From Nitrospirota bacterium (GTDB taxonomy: Bacteria > Nitrospirota > Thermodesulfovibrionia > Thermodesulfovibrionales > Magnetobacteriaceae): a stretch of DNA of 64,000 nt. The notes below the pieces were generated by a model that made no database searches, was not told the origin of the DNA, and saw nothing but the letters and a program-made list of their open reading frames with translations. Made by a program: the position numbers and the translations under genes. The DNA lies in the NCBI GenBank assembly GCA_015233615.1, contig JADFXJ010000004.1, positions 1 to 64,000 of the forward strand. The letters run 5' to 3'. Positions 8,686-19,187 of the stretch are shown here, one piece after another (position 1 is the first letter of the stretch; each line of letters starts with the position of its first letter).

Positions 8686-11637
8686 TCAAAAAACCCGATC
8701 TCTCATGCTTATATCATACATGATGCTCTGGATATACTTACGCCCCTTTATTTCAACCGTAACGTTAAGAAGTTCGGCCGCGGCAGACGGTGCGTCTTTG
8801 CTTCCGAGCCGAAGGCTCATAGGTTGCGCCCCCGCCGTTTTCGATATTCCGAAATAATCGTCTCTCACGCTTTGCGCGTCTTCAAATACGTTTACGTCCC
8901 ATAATTTCATGCCCTGAAGCTCGTCGAGCGTTTTTCCCGCCAATCTCAGAAACTCCCCGTTGCACTCGACGATGCTTCCGGTTGAGGCATCCGTTAAAAT
9001 AATGCCGGCCCGGGCCTCGTGAAAAAGGCTCTGGTATCTCTCCCCGGACTGCTTTAAGGAGGCCTCGGTCGCCTTCAGCGCCGTGACGTCCGCAAAGGTA
9101 ATGACGACGCCGTTAATGACGTTATCCACGGTATGGTATGGAATAATCCGCATGCAATACCACTTGTTGTCCCTGGTTTGCACTTCCACCCCCCTGGGTA
9201 CGAGGGTATTAAGCACTTGCATGGCGTCTTCGAACGTGTTTTCGTACAGGAGAGTGGACGTGATGTCCGTAAGGGGCCTGCCGACGTCCGTGGAAATGAT
9301 ATTAAAAATGCCCGTTACGGACGGCGTATAACGCTTTATGCGAAAATCGTCGTCCAAAAAGATGGTGCCGATTTCCGTACAGGCAAGCAGGTTATTCATG
9401 TCGTCGTTGGACTTCGACAGTTCGTTTACCTTGTTGCCCATTTCGAGATTTACGGTGGAGAGTTCCTCGTTGGTGCTTTGCAGCTCCTCTTTCGACGTCT
9501 GCAACTCCTCGTTGGTGCTTTGCAACTCTTCGTTTACCGATTGCAGTTCTTCGTTAGCCGACTTAAGATCCTCGTTGGACGTTTCCAGTTCCTCGATAGT
9601 GTGCTGAAGATACAATTTGGCGGACTTAAGCTCATCCCTCAAATGCGATACTACCGAAAACTCCTCCCCCTGCCTTCCATCCGGCACACTACGGCGATTA
9701 TCCGGATTATCCACGCCTGCGGGATTATCTGCATTTTGCAGATTCTCCTCTTTAAACACTACCAGCATGGCTCCCTTGGGAAAGGGCTCCTTTAATGCAA
9801 TGATTTCGATACCCACGTTGCCGATACCGCCGTCGCCGATTACGGACGCCGCGTCGTATAATACCGGTACGTTTTCCTTTACGGCCCGGTGCACAAGCGT
9901 GCCGAGCCGGTACCGAAGCTCTTCCCTGGCCATGCCGAGAAGATTAACGTCCGGCTTGCCCGACAAAGGTTTAAGATACTTTTCGGTTTTGCCCGACAGG
10001 TAAAGAATGTCGAATTTCTCGTTAACCAAAACCGCCGGCGGGCAAAGGTTTTCGAGTATGAATTTATCGATTGACTTGTAAATGTCATCCTTGTGGAAGG
10101 CGGGCGATTCGACGGGTTTTTGCGACGTCGGGCCACGTTGAAAGACCGGGGGCAAATAAGAAAGGTATTCGTTATTTTTAAAGACGTTTTTGCGCTTGAA
10201 AAGTTTCCACTTCGAGTCGATTGTCGAAAAATAATCGCCGTATTCGCCTATGCTCTCCGAAGACCCCAGAAACAGAAAGCCGCCGGAATTCAGGGAGTAG
10301 TGGAAAACGGGCAATACTCTCCTCTGCAAATCCGGATTCATATATATAAGCAGGTTCCTGCAGCTTACCAGATCGATTTGCGAAAAAGGAGGATCCTTGA
10401 TAACGTCCTGTACGGCAAACACCACCATTTCCCGTATCTGTTTATTTACCTTGAAAACGTTGCCGTTTTTCGTGAAATACCTGCCCAGCCTTTCTTTTGT
10501 TACGTGGGCGGCGATATTTTCCGGGTAAACGGCCGCGCGGGCAAAGTCTATGGCGCCACAGTCGATGTCGCTTGCGTATATCTGCACGATAAAGCGCTTT
10601 TTCAGCCTTTCCATAGCCTCCTCAAGTATAATGGCGATAGAGTACGCTTCCTCACCCGTGGAGCACCCCGCCACCCACACGCGAACCGGCGCACCCGTAT
10701 CCCTGCCGTCCAACGTGTCGTATATGGCGTTGTCCCGCAGTACCTCGAACGCCTCCTTGTCCCGGAAGAAACTCGTCACGCCGATGAGGAGATCCCTGAA
10801 GAGGTTATCCACTTCTTTGGGAGTCCGGCTAAGATACCCGATGTACGCATCCAGGTCTCCGAACTGGTGAACCGCCATTCTCCGCTCTACGCGCCTGCCG
10901 ATAGTACTGTATTTATAACCGGAAAAATCATGGCCCGTGGCGTTTCTTATGAGTATGAATATCTTTTGCAGCTTCTTTTCCGCCAGGGTGGAGTTGGACA
11001 TCGAATCCGTGGAACCCTTAATATACGGCTGGCTTAAATAGTTATACAGAACTTTAGGCATGTCCTCCACGCCTAAAACATAGTCCACCATGTTGGTCTC
11101 GATTGCACTGCCCGGCATGCCGTCGTATTTAGCCTGCAAGCGCTCTTGCACTATTGTGAGGCCGCCCGCACCCTTAACGGCTTTTAAACCCAGAGTGCCA
11201 TCCGTCCCGGTACCGGAGAGAATTATACATACGGCCTTCTCACCAACCTCCTGGGCGAGGGAAGAGAAAAAATAATCGATAGGCAGGTTAATACCATGGC
11301 TTTTCACCGTCGGCATTAGATGGAGCACTCCTTTAGCGATAGCGACGTACTTATCGGGCGGATTGATGTAAACTGCGCCGGCCCTGATCTCCATGCCGTC
11401 TTCTATTTCCTGAATGTTCATTGGCGTGTATTTTTCAAGGATGGAACTCATAATGCTTTTGTGCACCGGAGACAGGTGTTGTATGATGATAAAAGAAATA
11501 TTGTGGTTATCCGTAAGGTTGGAGAAAAACCCTTCCAGCGCCTCCAGTCCGCCCGCCGACGCTCCAATGGCAACGACCGGTATAATTTCCCTTTCCAGGG
11601 AAGGGGAGTTTCCGCAATCGGCTCCCCCGGAGGCCAT
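8686..11637 (-). CDS. CheB-CheR fusion protein (methylesterase + methyltransferase + coiled coil + PAS)
   Basis: CheB IGASAGGLEALEGFF/SGTGTDGTLG; CheR VWVAGCSTGEEAYSIAI; SANEELQSVNEELQSTNEELQTSKEEL coiled coil; two PAS. SD aaggagggcgacagtATG supports the start at MASGGADC. Confidence 0.94.
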   Translation of the reverse strand: MASGGADCGNSPSLEREIIPVVAIGASAGGLEALEGFFSNLTDNHNISFIIIQHLSPVHKSIMSSILEKYTPMNIQEIEDGMEIRAGAVYINPPDKYVAIAKGVLHLMPTVKSHGINLPIDYFFSSLAQEVGEKAVCIILSGTGTDGTLGLKAVKGAGGLTIVQERLQAKYDGMPGSAIETNMVDYVLGVEDMPKVLYNYLSQPYIKGSTDSMSNSTLAEKKLQKIFILIRNATGHDFSGYKYSTIGRRVERRMAVHQFGDLDAYIGYLSRTPKEVDNLFRDLLIGVTSFFRDKEAFEVLRDNAIYDTLDGRDTGAPVRVWVAGCSTGEEAYSIAIILEEAMERLKKRFIVQIYASDIDCGAIDFARAAVYPENIAAHVTKERLGRYFTKNGNVFKVNKQIREMVVFAVQDVIKDPPFSQIDLVSCRNLLIYMNPDLQRRVLPVFHYSLNSGGFLFLGSSESIGEYGDYFSTIDSKWKLFKRKNVFKNNEYLSYLPPVFQRGPTSQKPVESPAFHKDDIYKSIDKFILENLCPPAVLVNEKFDILYLSGKTEKYLKPLSGKPDVNLLGMAREELRYRLGTLVHRAVKENVPVLYDAASVIGDGGIGNVGIEIIALKEPFPKGAMLVVFKEENLQNADNPAGVDNPDNRRSVPDGRQGEEFSVVSHLRDELKSAKLYLQHTIEELETSNEDLKSANEELQSVNEELQSTNEELQTSKEELQSTNEELSTVNLEMGNKVNELSKSNDDMNNLLACTEIGTIFLDDDFRIKRYTPSVTGIFNIISTDVGRPLTDITSTLLYENTFEDAMQVLNTLVPRGVEVQTRDNKWYCMRIIPYHTVDNVINGVVITFADVTALKATEASLKQSGERYQSLFHEARAGIILTDASTGSIVECNGEFLRLAGKTLDELQGMKLWDVNVFEDAQSVRDDYFGISKTAGAQPMSLRLGSKDAPSAAAELLNVTVEIKGRKYIQSIMYDISMRDRVF

Positions 11638-11833
11638 ACTGTCGCCCTCCTTAATATTCACGTGGTCTATTGTTTTTTTCACGGGTATTTAAGCACTTTA
11701 TCCGTTTGGGAAAACCCACCGTTTTACTTCCAGCGTCGATGGTTTATAATAACATAAGTACGTAAGCAAGACAACAATACCGATATCTATTCTGCGGTTA
11801 ATTCAGTGGTTGATTCCGGGGCTGATTCTACGG

Positions 11834-13150
11834 TTACCGTACGTCCTTTAACACGATAACCCCGTTTGTACCACCGAAGGCAAAGGAGTTCGACATGGCG
11901 GCCCTTACCCTCGCCTGCGTCCTGCCCTTCAGGGGTACGTAGTCGAGATCGCACGCGGGGTCTTTTTCCACCAGGTGGGTGGTAGGCGGTATGGCCTGGT
12001 TCTTTACGGCCAGAAGCGTTACGGCAAGTTCCAGGGCACCGGAGGCGCCGATCAGATGGCCGTGCATCGATTTGGTAGAGCTCACCGGTATATCGTAGGC
12101 CCTCTTGCCGAATACGGCCTTTATGGACTGCGTCTCCACCACGTCGTTTATGGCCGTGGCGGTACCGTGGGCGTTTATGTAATCTATGCCGGAGGGCTCG
12201 ACACCGGCGTCTTTTATGGCGAGTTCCATTGCCCGTATCTGGCCTTCGGTAGTCGGCCTTGTGATGTGGCTGGCATCCGACGTGCAGCCGTAACCGGCAA
12301 GCTCGGCAAGTATGGGGGCGTTTCTCTTAAGGGCCCTCTCCATGTCCTCTAAAACGAACATGGCCGCACCCTCGCCTATTACGAAACCGCTGCGATTCAA
12401 CGAAAAAGGTTTGCACGAAGCTGACGGGTCCACGGGGTCCTCCACGGCCAGGGTTCCAAGGGCCTCCCAGGACTTCATAACGCCAAAGGTGAAAACGGAT
12501 TCCGTCCCACCGGCAAGCATCACGTCTGCGTATCCGCCGCGTACCTGTCTGTATGCCTCCCCGATGGCCACGGAGGAAGAAGAGCAGGCAATCGAATAGG
12601 TCAGGCACGGCCCCTTGAGTCCATGCACCATCGAAATATGCGAGGCCGGAGCGTTATTCATCACCATGGTTACCGTCAGCGGATTGACCTTTGACTTGTA
12701 ATCCTTCAACAAGGTGACATATTCGTCTTCGAGAGCCCTTGCACCTCCCATGCCTATTCCGACGTATACGCCGGAGCGGAGTGTATCGGCTTCGTCAAAA
12801 ACCAATCCCGAACCGGAAACTGCCCTCGAAGCACTAAGAAGCGCAAAAAGAGTAGCCCTGTCGAGCTGCCTCAATTGTTTTTTCGAAAAATGCAGGCTTA
12901 AGTCCACCGACGCAACCGCTCCCAAAGGGTGCGCCAGGTAAGAAGAAAAATCCGCCGGTTCCGAGGATCCCGGACTATCCGCACCGCCCGCTTTGCAAAC
13001 GGCATTTCCACCGGCGGTAGTGCCGGCCGTAGAGCCCAAATCTAAGCGCCTTACGCCCGAGCGGCCTTCCATTAAATTGTCGAACAGGTCTTTTAAGTTA
13101 TCCCCGAGGGGGGACACCACCCCTGCACCCGTTATGGCTACCCGTCTCAA
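11834..13150 (-). CDS. Beta-ketoacyl-ACP synthase II (FabF-like)
   Basis: Cys-His-His: TYSIACSSSSVAIGEAYR, INAHGTATAINDVVE, STKSMHGHLIGASGALE. TTG start overlapping the ACP stop (TTGA). Confidence 0.93.
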   Translation of the reverse strand: MRRVAITGAGVVSPLGDNLKDLFDNLMEGRSGVRRLDLGSTAGTTAGGNAVCKAGGADSPGSSEPADFSSYLAHPLGAVASVDLSLHFSKKQLRQLDRATLFALLSASRAVSGSGLVFDEADTLRSGVYVGIGMGGARALEDEYVTLLKDYKSKVNPLTVTMVMNNAPASHISMVHGLKGPCLTYSIACSSSSVAIGEAYRQVRGGYADVMLAGGTESVFTFGVMKSWEALGTLAVEDPVDPSASCKPFSLNRSGFVIGEGAAMFVLEDMERALKRNAPILAELAGYGCTSDASHITRPTTEGQIRAMELAIKDAGVEPSGIDYINAHGTATAINDVVETQSIKAVFGKRAYDIPVSSTKSMHGHLIGASGALELAVTLLAVKNQAIPPTTHLVEKDPACDLDYVPLKGRTQARVRAAMSNSFAFGGTNGVIVLKDVR

Positions 13151-13410
13151 ACCGTTTGGCTGTGCTGCTCCACGGTAAGTTTGTCTATCAGCTCGACCAG
13201 GTCCCCTACGGTATCGATCTTAATGCCCCGTTCGGGTATCTTGAGATTAAACTCCTTCTCGAGAGTAAACATGAACTCAATCTTGTCCAGCGAGTCGAGG
13301 CCAAGATTGTCGATGGGGACATCCGGCTCTATACGCTCGCCTTCCTTCAGGTTGAAATTTTCTACAATTAAATCCCGTATCTTTTGTAAAGTCGTCAAAA
13401 TCGCCGTCAT
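13147..13410 (-). CDS. Acyl carrier protein
   Basis: 87 aa, phosphopantetheine motif DNLGLDSLDKIEFMFTLEKEF. Confidence 0.95.
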   Translation of the reverse strand: MTAILTTLQKIRDLIVENFNLKEGERIEPDVPIDNLGLDSLDKIEFMFTLEKEFNLKIPERGIKIDTVGDLVELIDKLTVEQHSQTV

Positions 13411-13624
13411 TTATCCTGAAACTTGTAATATTGATTATATAACAACTCTTATTCTATACCATTACGGTAACTTTTTTCAATAATGATTTTTTTGAGAATG
13501 TGATCGATTGAATCGATTATGTCGGGATGGGGTGCAATTTTACCCAATATTCACAGCAGACAACGGCTTAGATAGACTAAACTGTTTCGTCTACCTAACC
13601 GCTGCCAGTGTTGCCTATGCTGAG

Positions 13625-13885
13625 CTATCCATTCGTAGCTGCTTTGGCGGCGGCCTCTTTTGCGAGTAGTCTCGTAGCCTGCATGTCACCGCTCCTCGCT
13701 TCTTTGGCAGTTTGAGCAGGGGTCTCCCTTGATTCCTGTAACGCTGTAGATGCAGCTTTGCTGATCTTGACAGTGGTGCCGGGAGCCGGCGGCGGCTTCG
13801 TCTGAGCAGCGGCGTCGGTAGTCGGCTGCGGCTTCGATTTGGCGGCAGGCTGAGGTTGTGCTAAGTTCGATACATTACTAACCAT
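13625..13885 (-). CDS. Small Ala/Pro/Gln-rich hypothetical protein
   Basis: 86 aa ORF preceded by aaggaggtttaaa SD. Confidence 0.6.
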   Translation of the reverse strand: MVSNVSNLAQPQPAAKSKPQPTTDAAAQTKPPPAPGTTVKISKAASTALQESRETPAQTAKEARSGDMQATRLLAKEAAAKAATNG

Positions 13886-13981
13886 TTTAAACCTCCTTGC
13901 TTTAATTCCTATTTATTGTATCGGAATAAAAAACTAAAAACTTTAGGGAAAGACTTAATCTTGTCTTCCACAAAGGTGCTT

Positions 13982-14135
13982 ATACCAAATTGCATTCATT
14001 CGATTAACTTCGAAGCCAATCGTCAAAAGCTCCTCGACGTACGTAACGAGTTACCCCCCTCACGGGGGGTAGGGGGGTACGCCTGCGTCGCTTTCTCCTT
14101 GCCGCCTTGTTACTCTTTTGAATGCAAATTGGTAT
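13982..14135. repeat. MITE-like element, family 1, copy 1 (154 bp, 16-bp terminal inverted repeats)
   Basis: Left end ATACCAAATTGCATTC, right end GAATGCAAATTGGTAT (1 mismatch as TIR); near-identical inverted copy at 42514-42670. Confidence 0.85.
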
Positions 14136-14287
14136 TACTCCCGGAAAAGTTACGTAGTTGACAGAATCCATCGAACAATGTTAGTTTCTAAGCTGAAACC
14201 GGTCTGATTTCGATTAAGCCGATAGAGTTGGCCGGAGTTGGCCAAAGTTGTTTATAGTCGGGCCAATATAACTATGCGAGGAGGACG

Positions 14288-15532
14288 TTGACTATGAGCG
14301 TTTACGAGAGCATCTGCAGGTTTAAAGCTTTGAGAACTTGCCGTATAACATTTTTGCCGGTAGCGGTATTTTTATCCTTCCTTATCTTTGCAGGCTGCTC
14401 CAGGACGAACTCTGACACGAGTTCCACCGCAGGCAATGCGGACACCATAAGGATAGGCGTCATAGCCGAGCTAACCGGTGACATACCGTCTGTAGGGTCA
14501 TCCAGCAGGGCGGCTGCCGAAATGGCGGTAAACCAGGTAAATAACGCCGGCGGCCTCACCGTGGGCGGCAGGAAGCTCAAGGTGGAGTTATTCGTCGAGG
14601 ATGACGCAGCAAAGGCCGACCAGGCCGCGGCAACCATGCAAAACCTTATAAACCAGAAAAACGTCATCGCCGTCGTTGGCCCGAATTCGAGTACCGGTGC
14701 CATTCCTGCGGCGGAGATAGCCGAATCTTCCAAAATGCTGATGATCACCCCATGGTCGACTAACCCCAAGACCACCCTGGACTCGAGGACCAACCAGCAC
14801 AAGAGATACGTGTTCCGTGCCTGCTACCTGGATACATTTCAGGGCCGGATTTTAGCTTCCTTCGCGCGTAACGACCTGAAAGCACAAAAGGCCGCAGTCT
14901 TATTCGACGTAGCCGCCGAAGCCCTTAAGGGACAGGCGGAGGTATTCAAAGACTCATTCGAATTAAAGAACGGCCGGATGGCCGGTTACGAGATCTATAC
15001 AACGGGAGACAGGGATTTCTCGACCCAGCTCACCAAAATAAAGAGCAAGGCACCCGACATAATCTTCCTGCCGGCATACTACGGGGACGTCCCTCTGGCG
15101 GTACAGCAGGCCCACAAGTTAGGCCTAAACGTGCCGTTTCTGGGAAGCGACGCGTGGGCAAGCTCCGATCTGCTGGCCTTATGCGGCAAGGACTGCGAGG
15201 GATTTTACTTCACGGCCCATTATTCTCCCGATTCCGCGGCCGCCAAAAGTAAGGAGTTCGTGGATAAGTTCAAGGCCCTTAACAACGGCAAGGTACCGGA
15301 CGACGTAGCCGCCCTTACTTACGACGCCTTTGGCCTCCTGTTGGACGCCATCGGCAGAGCCGGTAAAACAGACACGGAGTCCGTCAGAAACGCTCTTGCC
15401 AACACCACCGGTTTTGCCGGCGTAACCGGCAACATGAAGTTCGTCGAAGGCTCCGGTGACCCAATTAAGGGTGCCGTCATACTTCGGATAAAAGACGGCA
15501 AATTCAAATGGTTCGCTAACGCCAACCCATAG
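14288..15532 (+). CDS. livK: Branched-chain amino-acid-type ABC transporter substrate-binding lipoprotein
   Basis: Lipobox LIFAGCSR; IRIGVIAELTGDIPSVGSSSRAAAEMAVNQVNNAGG; first gene of a liv operon. TTG (14288) or ATG (14294) start. Confidence 0.92.
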   Translation: MTMSVYESICRFKALRTCRITFLPVAVFLSFLIFAGCSRTNSDTSSTAGNADTIRIGVIAELTGDIPSVGSSSRAAAEMAVNQVNNAGGLTVGGRKLKVELFVEDDAAKADQAAATMQNLINQKNVIAVVGPNSSTGAIPAAEIAESSKMLMITPWSTNPKTTLDSRTNQHKRYVFRACYLDTFQGRILASFARNDLKAQKAAVLFDVAAEALKGQAEVFKDSFELKNGRMAGYEIYTTGDRDFSTQLTKIKSKAPDIIFLPAYYGDVPLAVQQAHKLGLNVPFLGSDAWASSDLLALCGKDCEGFYFTAHYSPDSAAAKSKEFVDKFKALNNGKVPDDVAALTYDAFGLLLDAIGRAGKTDTESVRNALANTTGFAGVTGNMKFVEGSGDPIKGAVILRIKDGKFKWFANANP

Positions 15533-15670
15533 CCTGTAGCGAAGTTTTTTGCACCGTTTGCCCTCGGCGCGAGTACGCTTCGTAAGTACATCGGGCGTAC
15601 GTAAATGGCCGTAGGAGCGGGTACTTGAGCAGTATAAATCCACCAGGCCCCAACACCAGGTGAATAGACT

Positions 15671-16549
15671 TTGGCTTATTTTTTACAGCAATTCATTAAC
15701 GTACTTCAGACGGGGAGCACATACTCGCTCATAGCCCTCGGATACACGATGGTCTACGGAGTGCTGTCCATGATAAATTTCGCCCATGGCGACATATTCA
15801 TGGTTGGCGCCTTCCTGTTTTTCCTGTTCGTATCGACACTTAAACTCCCCTTCGTGCCCTCCATGCTGGCAGCCACGGTACTTACGGCACTCTTAGGCGT
15901 TGCCACCGAAAGGTTTGCCTACCGGCCGTTGCGCGGGGCACCAAAGATGTCGGCCGTAATCACGGCATTAGGGGTGGGGGTGCTGCTCGAACATCTTACC
16001 CTGGCCATTAACCCTTATCCCCGGCACATTCCGGCAATGTTCGAAGGCTCCGGAACATGGAGTGCCGGAGGCGTCGTAATTTCCCAACTTAAGGCCGCGA
16101 TAATAGTCTTTTCCCTGCTGATGATGGCCCTTCTGGACTTCACCATCAACAAGACGAAACTGGGAATGGCCATTCGTGCCATCTCATGGGACATGAGCGT
16201 CGTACCCCTGATGGGGGTGTCCGTAAACGGCGTTATAGCCGCCACCTTTGCCATAGGCGCCGGCCTTGGCGGGATTGCCGGAGTGTTATACAGCCTTGCT
16301 TATCCCGTCATAAACCCTTACATGGGGGTAATGGTCGGATGGAAGGCGTTCATATCCGCCGTAATCGGGGGTATCGGCAACGTAAGGGGAGCCATAGTAG
16401 GGGGCTACGTCCTGGGATTAGTGGAGACGCTCACCATAGTGTTTTTGCCGGCCACGTACAGGGACGTTACGGCTTTTTCGCTGTTGTTAATCCTCCTCGT
16501 CTACCGCCCCTACGGTTTAATGGGCAAGCCAAAGACGTTCAAGGTATGA
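15671..16549 (+). CDS. livH: Branched-chain amino-acid ABC transporter permease LivH
   Basis: LIALGYTMVYGVLSMINFAHGDIFMVGAF; AVIGGIGNVRGAIVGGYVLGLVE. TTG start. Confidence 0.94.
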   Translation: MAYFLQQFINVLQTGSTYSLIALGYTMVYGVLSMINFAHGDIFMVGAFLFFLFVSTLKLPFVPSMLAATVLTALLGVATERFAYRPLRGAPKMSAVITALGVGVLLEHLTLAINPYPRHIPAMFEGSGTWSAGGVVISQLKAAIIVFSLLMMALLDFTINKTKLGMAIRAISWDMSVVPLMGVSVNGVIAATFAIGAGLGGIAGVLYSLAYPVINPYMGVMVGWKAFISAVIGGIGNVRGAIVGGYVLGLVETLTIVFLPATYRDVTAFSLLLILLVYRPYGLMGKPKTFKV

Positions 16550-17562
16550 TGAAAATATTCCGGACGGCCATACACGGACAACCCGCCGGGCCGAGGCGGC
16601 CGATGCTCGCCGTCATCATAGCCGGTTTTGCCCTGTCGATTGCGCTGCCATACTTTGGCCTTCTGAACAAGTACGTCATCTTCGTACTGATAAGCGTCGG
16701 GATAAACGTCATATTAACGATAAGCCTGAATCTCGTAAACGGCTTCATGGGCGAGTTTTCGGTAGGCCACGCCGGGTTCATGGCGGTCGGTGCCTACGGG
16801 GCGGCGGTAACGTCCGTAAATGTGATTCCGCGATGGATGGGCGCGGCGGCTTTTCCAACCGCCATTTTAGCCGGAGGACTGGCGGCCGCGTTAGTAAGCC
16901 TGTTCGTGGCCATACCCTCTTTCAAGACCAGGGGCGATTACCTGGCCATCGTAACCCTTGCCTTTGCCATGATAGTGAAGTCGGCACTGGAAAATATGGA
17001 CGTACTGGGAGGCCCGCGCGGTTTTATGGGCATGCAGCAGTTTACGACTCTGCCGTGGGTTTTTTTCTGGATGGTTCTGTCTTTGTGGGCAATACGCAAC
17101 TTCGTTTACTCGGCCTACGGCAGGGGCGTCTTATCCATACGCGAGGACGAGACGGCAAGCGAACTCTCCGGAGTGGACACACGTAAGGTAAAGGTGTTGA
17201 CGTTTGCCTTATCCTCTTTTTTCGCCGGCGTGGCTGGCGGACTCTACGCGCACCTTCTTCAGTTCATAAACCCGTCCATGTTTGACGTTATAAAGTCCAC
17301 GGAGATGCTTATCATGGTATACCTAGGGGGTGTGGGTTCCATTGCCGGCTCCATTTTGGGAGCGTCCATATACACGATACTCATGGAAGTGCTCAGGCCG
17401 ATGGGGGTGTGGCGAATGGTGCTTATGCCCGCAGTCCTGATATTGCTCATGATATTTCGTCCGCGCGGGATAATGGGACTCAGGGAACTCCGGTGGTTTG
17501 TTTACAAAGCGATACCGCACTCCGGCGCCGCGGCAAAAGGCCAAAACATTGGAAATACTTAG
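16546..17562 (+). CDS. livM: Branched-chain amino-acid ABC transporter permease LivM
   Basis: LNLVNGFMGEFSVGHAGFMAVGAYGAA; VYLGGVGSIAGSILGASIYTIL; ATGA overlap with livH. The ORF-track start at 16186 is an artefact. Confidence 0.93.
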   Translation: MMKIFRTAIHGQPAGPRRPMLAVIIAGFALSIALPYFGLLNKYVIFVLISVGINVILTISLNLVNGFMGEFSVGHAGFMAVGAYGAAVTSVNVIPRWMGAAAFPTAILAGGLAAALVSLFVAIPSFKTRGDYLAIVTLAFAMIVKSALENMDVLGGPRGFMGMQQFTTLPWVFFWMVLSLWAIRNFVYSAYGRGVLSIREDETASELSGVDTRKVKVLTFALSSFFAGVAGGLYAHLLQFINPSMFDVIKSTEMLIMVYLGGVGSIAGSILGASIYTILMEVLRPMGVWRMVLMPAVLILLMIFRPRGIMGLRELRWFVYKAIPHSGAAAKGQNIGNT

Positions 17563-18382
17563 GATTAAGGCTCTCGGACACGATTTTGGGGGACTCAGGG
17601 CCCTTTCGGGGTTTGACCTGGCTCTCGACGAACGTGAGTTTGTCGGTGTCATAGGTCCTAACGGTTCCGGAAAGACAACGCTCTTTAACCTCGTATCGGG
17701 CATATACAGGGCCGCTACCGGAAGCATCTCTTTCAGGGGCCGTGAACTCGTGGGTATGTCTCCGTCATCGATAGCACACCTGGGCATAACCCGTACGTTT
17801 CAAAACATCCGCCTGTTCAAAGAGCTCACAGTCCTGGACAACGTGAGAGTGGCAAAGTACGCCGCAGTCCGGTACTCGGGCCTGGAGGCTCTCCTGCACG
17901 TGGGAAGATTCAGGACGGAGGAAAGACGCTTAACCGAAGAGGCCATGGAACTGTTAACCCTTTTCGGACTCGACGACAAGGCGGAGGACCCGGCGAAAAA
18001 CCTTCCCTACGGGCTTCAACGCAGGCTGGAAATGGCCAGGGCGCTGGCCGCCTCGCCAAACGTGCTTCTTCTGGACGAGCCCGGCGCCGGGATGAACCCC
18101 GCGGAGATAGGCCGGTTAATACAGTTGCTTCAGTGGACGAAGGAGCACTTTCCCATCGCCATCGTCCTCATAGAGCATCATATGAAGATGGTCATGGAGC
18201 TATGCCAGAGGATAAAGGTGCTCGACTTTGGCGTAACCATATCCGAGGGCACGCCCATGCAGATAAGACAGGACCCGAAAGTGATCGAAGTCTACTTAGG
18301 AAAGAAAGATTACGCGGCAGTGGCCGGCCGCACGGAAAATACCGGCTATGGCCACACGGCAGATAACCGGCCACATGGATAA
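17549..18382 (+). CDS. livG: Branched-chain amino-acid ABC transporter ATP-binding protein LivG
   Basis: Walker A GPNGSGKTT, NLPYGLQRRLEMARALA, LLLDEPGAGMNP. TTG start overlapping livM is inferred. Confidence 0.92.
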   Translation: MEILRIKALGHDFGGLRALSGFDLALDEREFVGVIGPNGSGKTTLFNLVSGIYRAATGSISFRGRELVGMSPSSIAHLGITRTFQNIRLFKELTVLDNVRVAKYAAVRYSGLEALLHVGRFRTEERRLTEEAMELLTLFGLDDKAEDPAKNLPYGLQRRLEMARALAASPNVLLLDEPGAGMNPAEIGRLIQLLQWTKEHFPIAIVLIEHHMKMVMELCQRIKVLDFGVTISEGTPMQIRQDPKVIEVYLGKKDYAAVAGRTENTGYGHTADNRPHG

Positions 18383-18415
18383 TATACATGGACAATAAAT
18401 GCCGTTTGGTATGCC

Positions 18416-19141
18416 ATGGGTGAAAGACCCGGAGAGCCGCTTCTGAAGGTTACGAACCTGACCGTATCCTACGGCCCGATTAAGGCCGTCAAGGGGGTCT
18501 CCCTGGAAGTTTACAGGGGAGAGGTGGTATCTCTCATCGGTGCCAACGGTGCCGGCAAATCATCACTGCTAAGGGCCATATCCGGCCTGGTGCCCTATGG
18601 CGGGGAAGTTGCGTTCGAAGGCGGGAGCCTCGCGGGCGTGCCCGCCCACAAGAGAGTAGGCAGGGGAATAACGCACGTGCCCGAAGGGCGCGGCATATTC
18701 GGCAACCTTTCCGTTATGGAAAACCTGACACTTGCTACGTGGCAGAGAAAGGATAAAACGGGCATAGCGGGAGATTTAGACAGGGTTTTTACCCGATTTC
18801 CCCGGTTACGCGAGCGCTCCGGGCAGCCCGGCAACACACTTTCGGGGGGCGAACAACAGATGCTGGCCATAGGGCGCGCGCTCATGGCAAACAATGAGTG
18901 CATGCTGTTAGACGAGCCTTCCATGGGGCTTTCCCCGCTGCTTGTAGAAGATATCTTTCAGGTAATACGTGAAATAAACGCCGGCGGTGTAACCATAGTG
19001 CTGGTGGAGCAAAACGCAAACATGGCCATACTCGCCTCAAATAGGGGATACGTGATGGAATCGGGCGTTATCGCGCTTTCCGGCAGCCGGGATGAACTCT
19101 CCAGCGATCCACGGGTCATAGATGCGTATCTTGGGGTGTAA
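18416..19141 (+). CDS. livF: Branched-chain amino-acid ABC transporter ATP-binding protein LivF
   Basis: GANGAGKSSLLRAISGL, NTLSGGEQQMLAIGRAL, MLLDEPSMGLSP. Confidence 0.95.
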   Translation: MGERPGEPLLKVTNLTVSYGPIKAVKGVSLEVYRGEVVSLIGANGAGKSSLLRAISGLVPYGGEVAFEGGSLAGVPAHKRVGRGITHVPEGRGIFGNLSVMENLTLATWQRKDKTGIAGDLDRVFTRFPRLRERSGQPGNTLSGGEQQMLAIGRALMANNECMLLDEPSMGLSPLLVEDIFQVIREINAGGVTIVLVEQNANMAILASNRGYVMESGVIALSGSRDELSSDPRVIDAYLGV

Positions 19142-19187
19142 CCGGGATATGATCAATGTCATTAACCCTAAAAGCGGCGGCTGGAAA

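Noticed and set aside
10093-11037. 314-aa plus-strand ORF
   Set aside because: Antisense to the CheB-CheR gene in a GC-balanced region; no recognisable domain. Shadow ORF.
16186-16545. N-terminal 120 aa of the 458-aa LivM ORF
   Set aside because: Overlaps livH in another frame; LivM similarity starts at the ATGA junction 16546.
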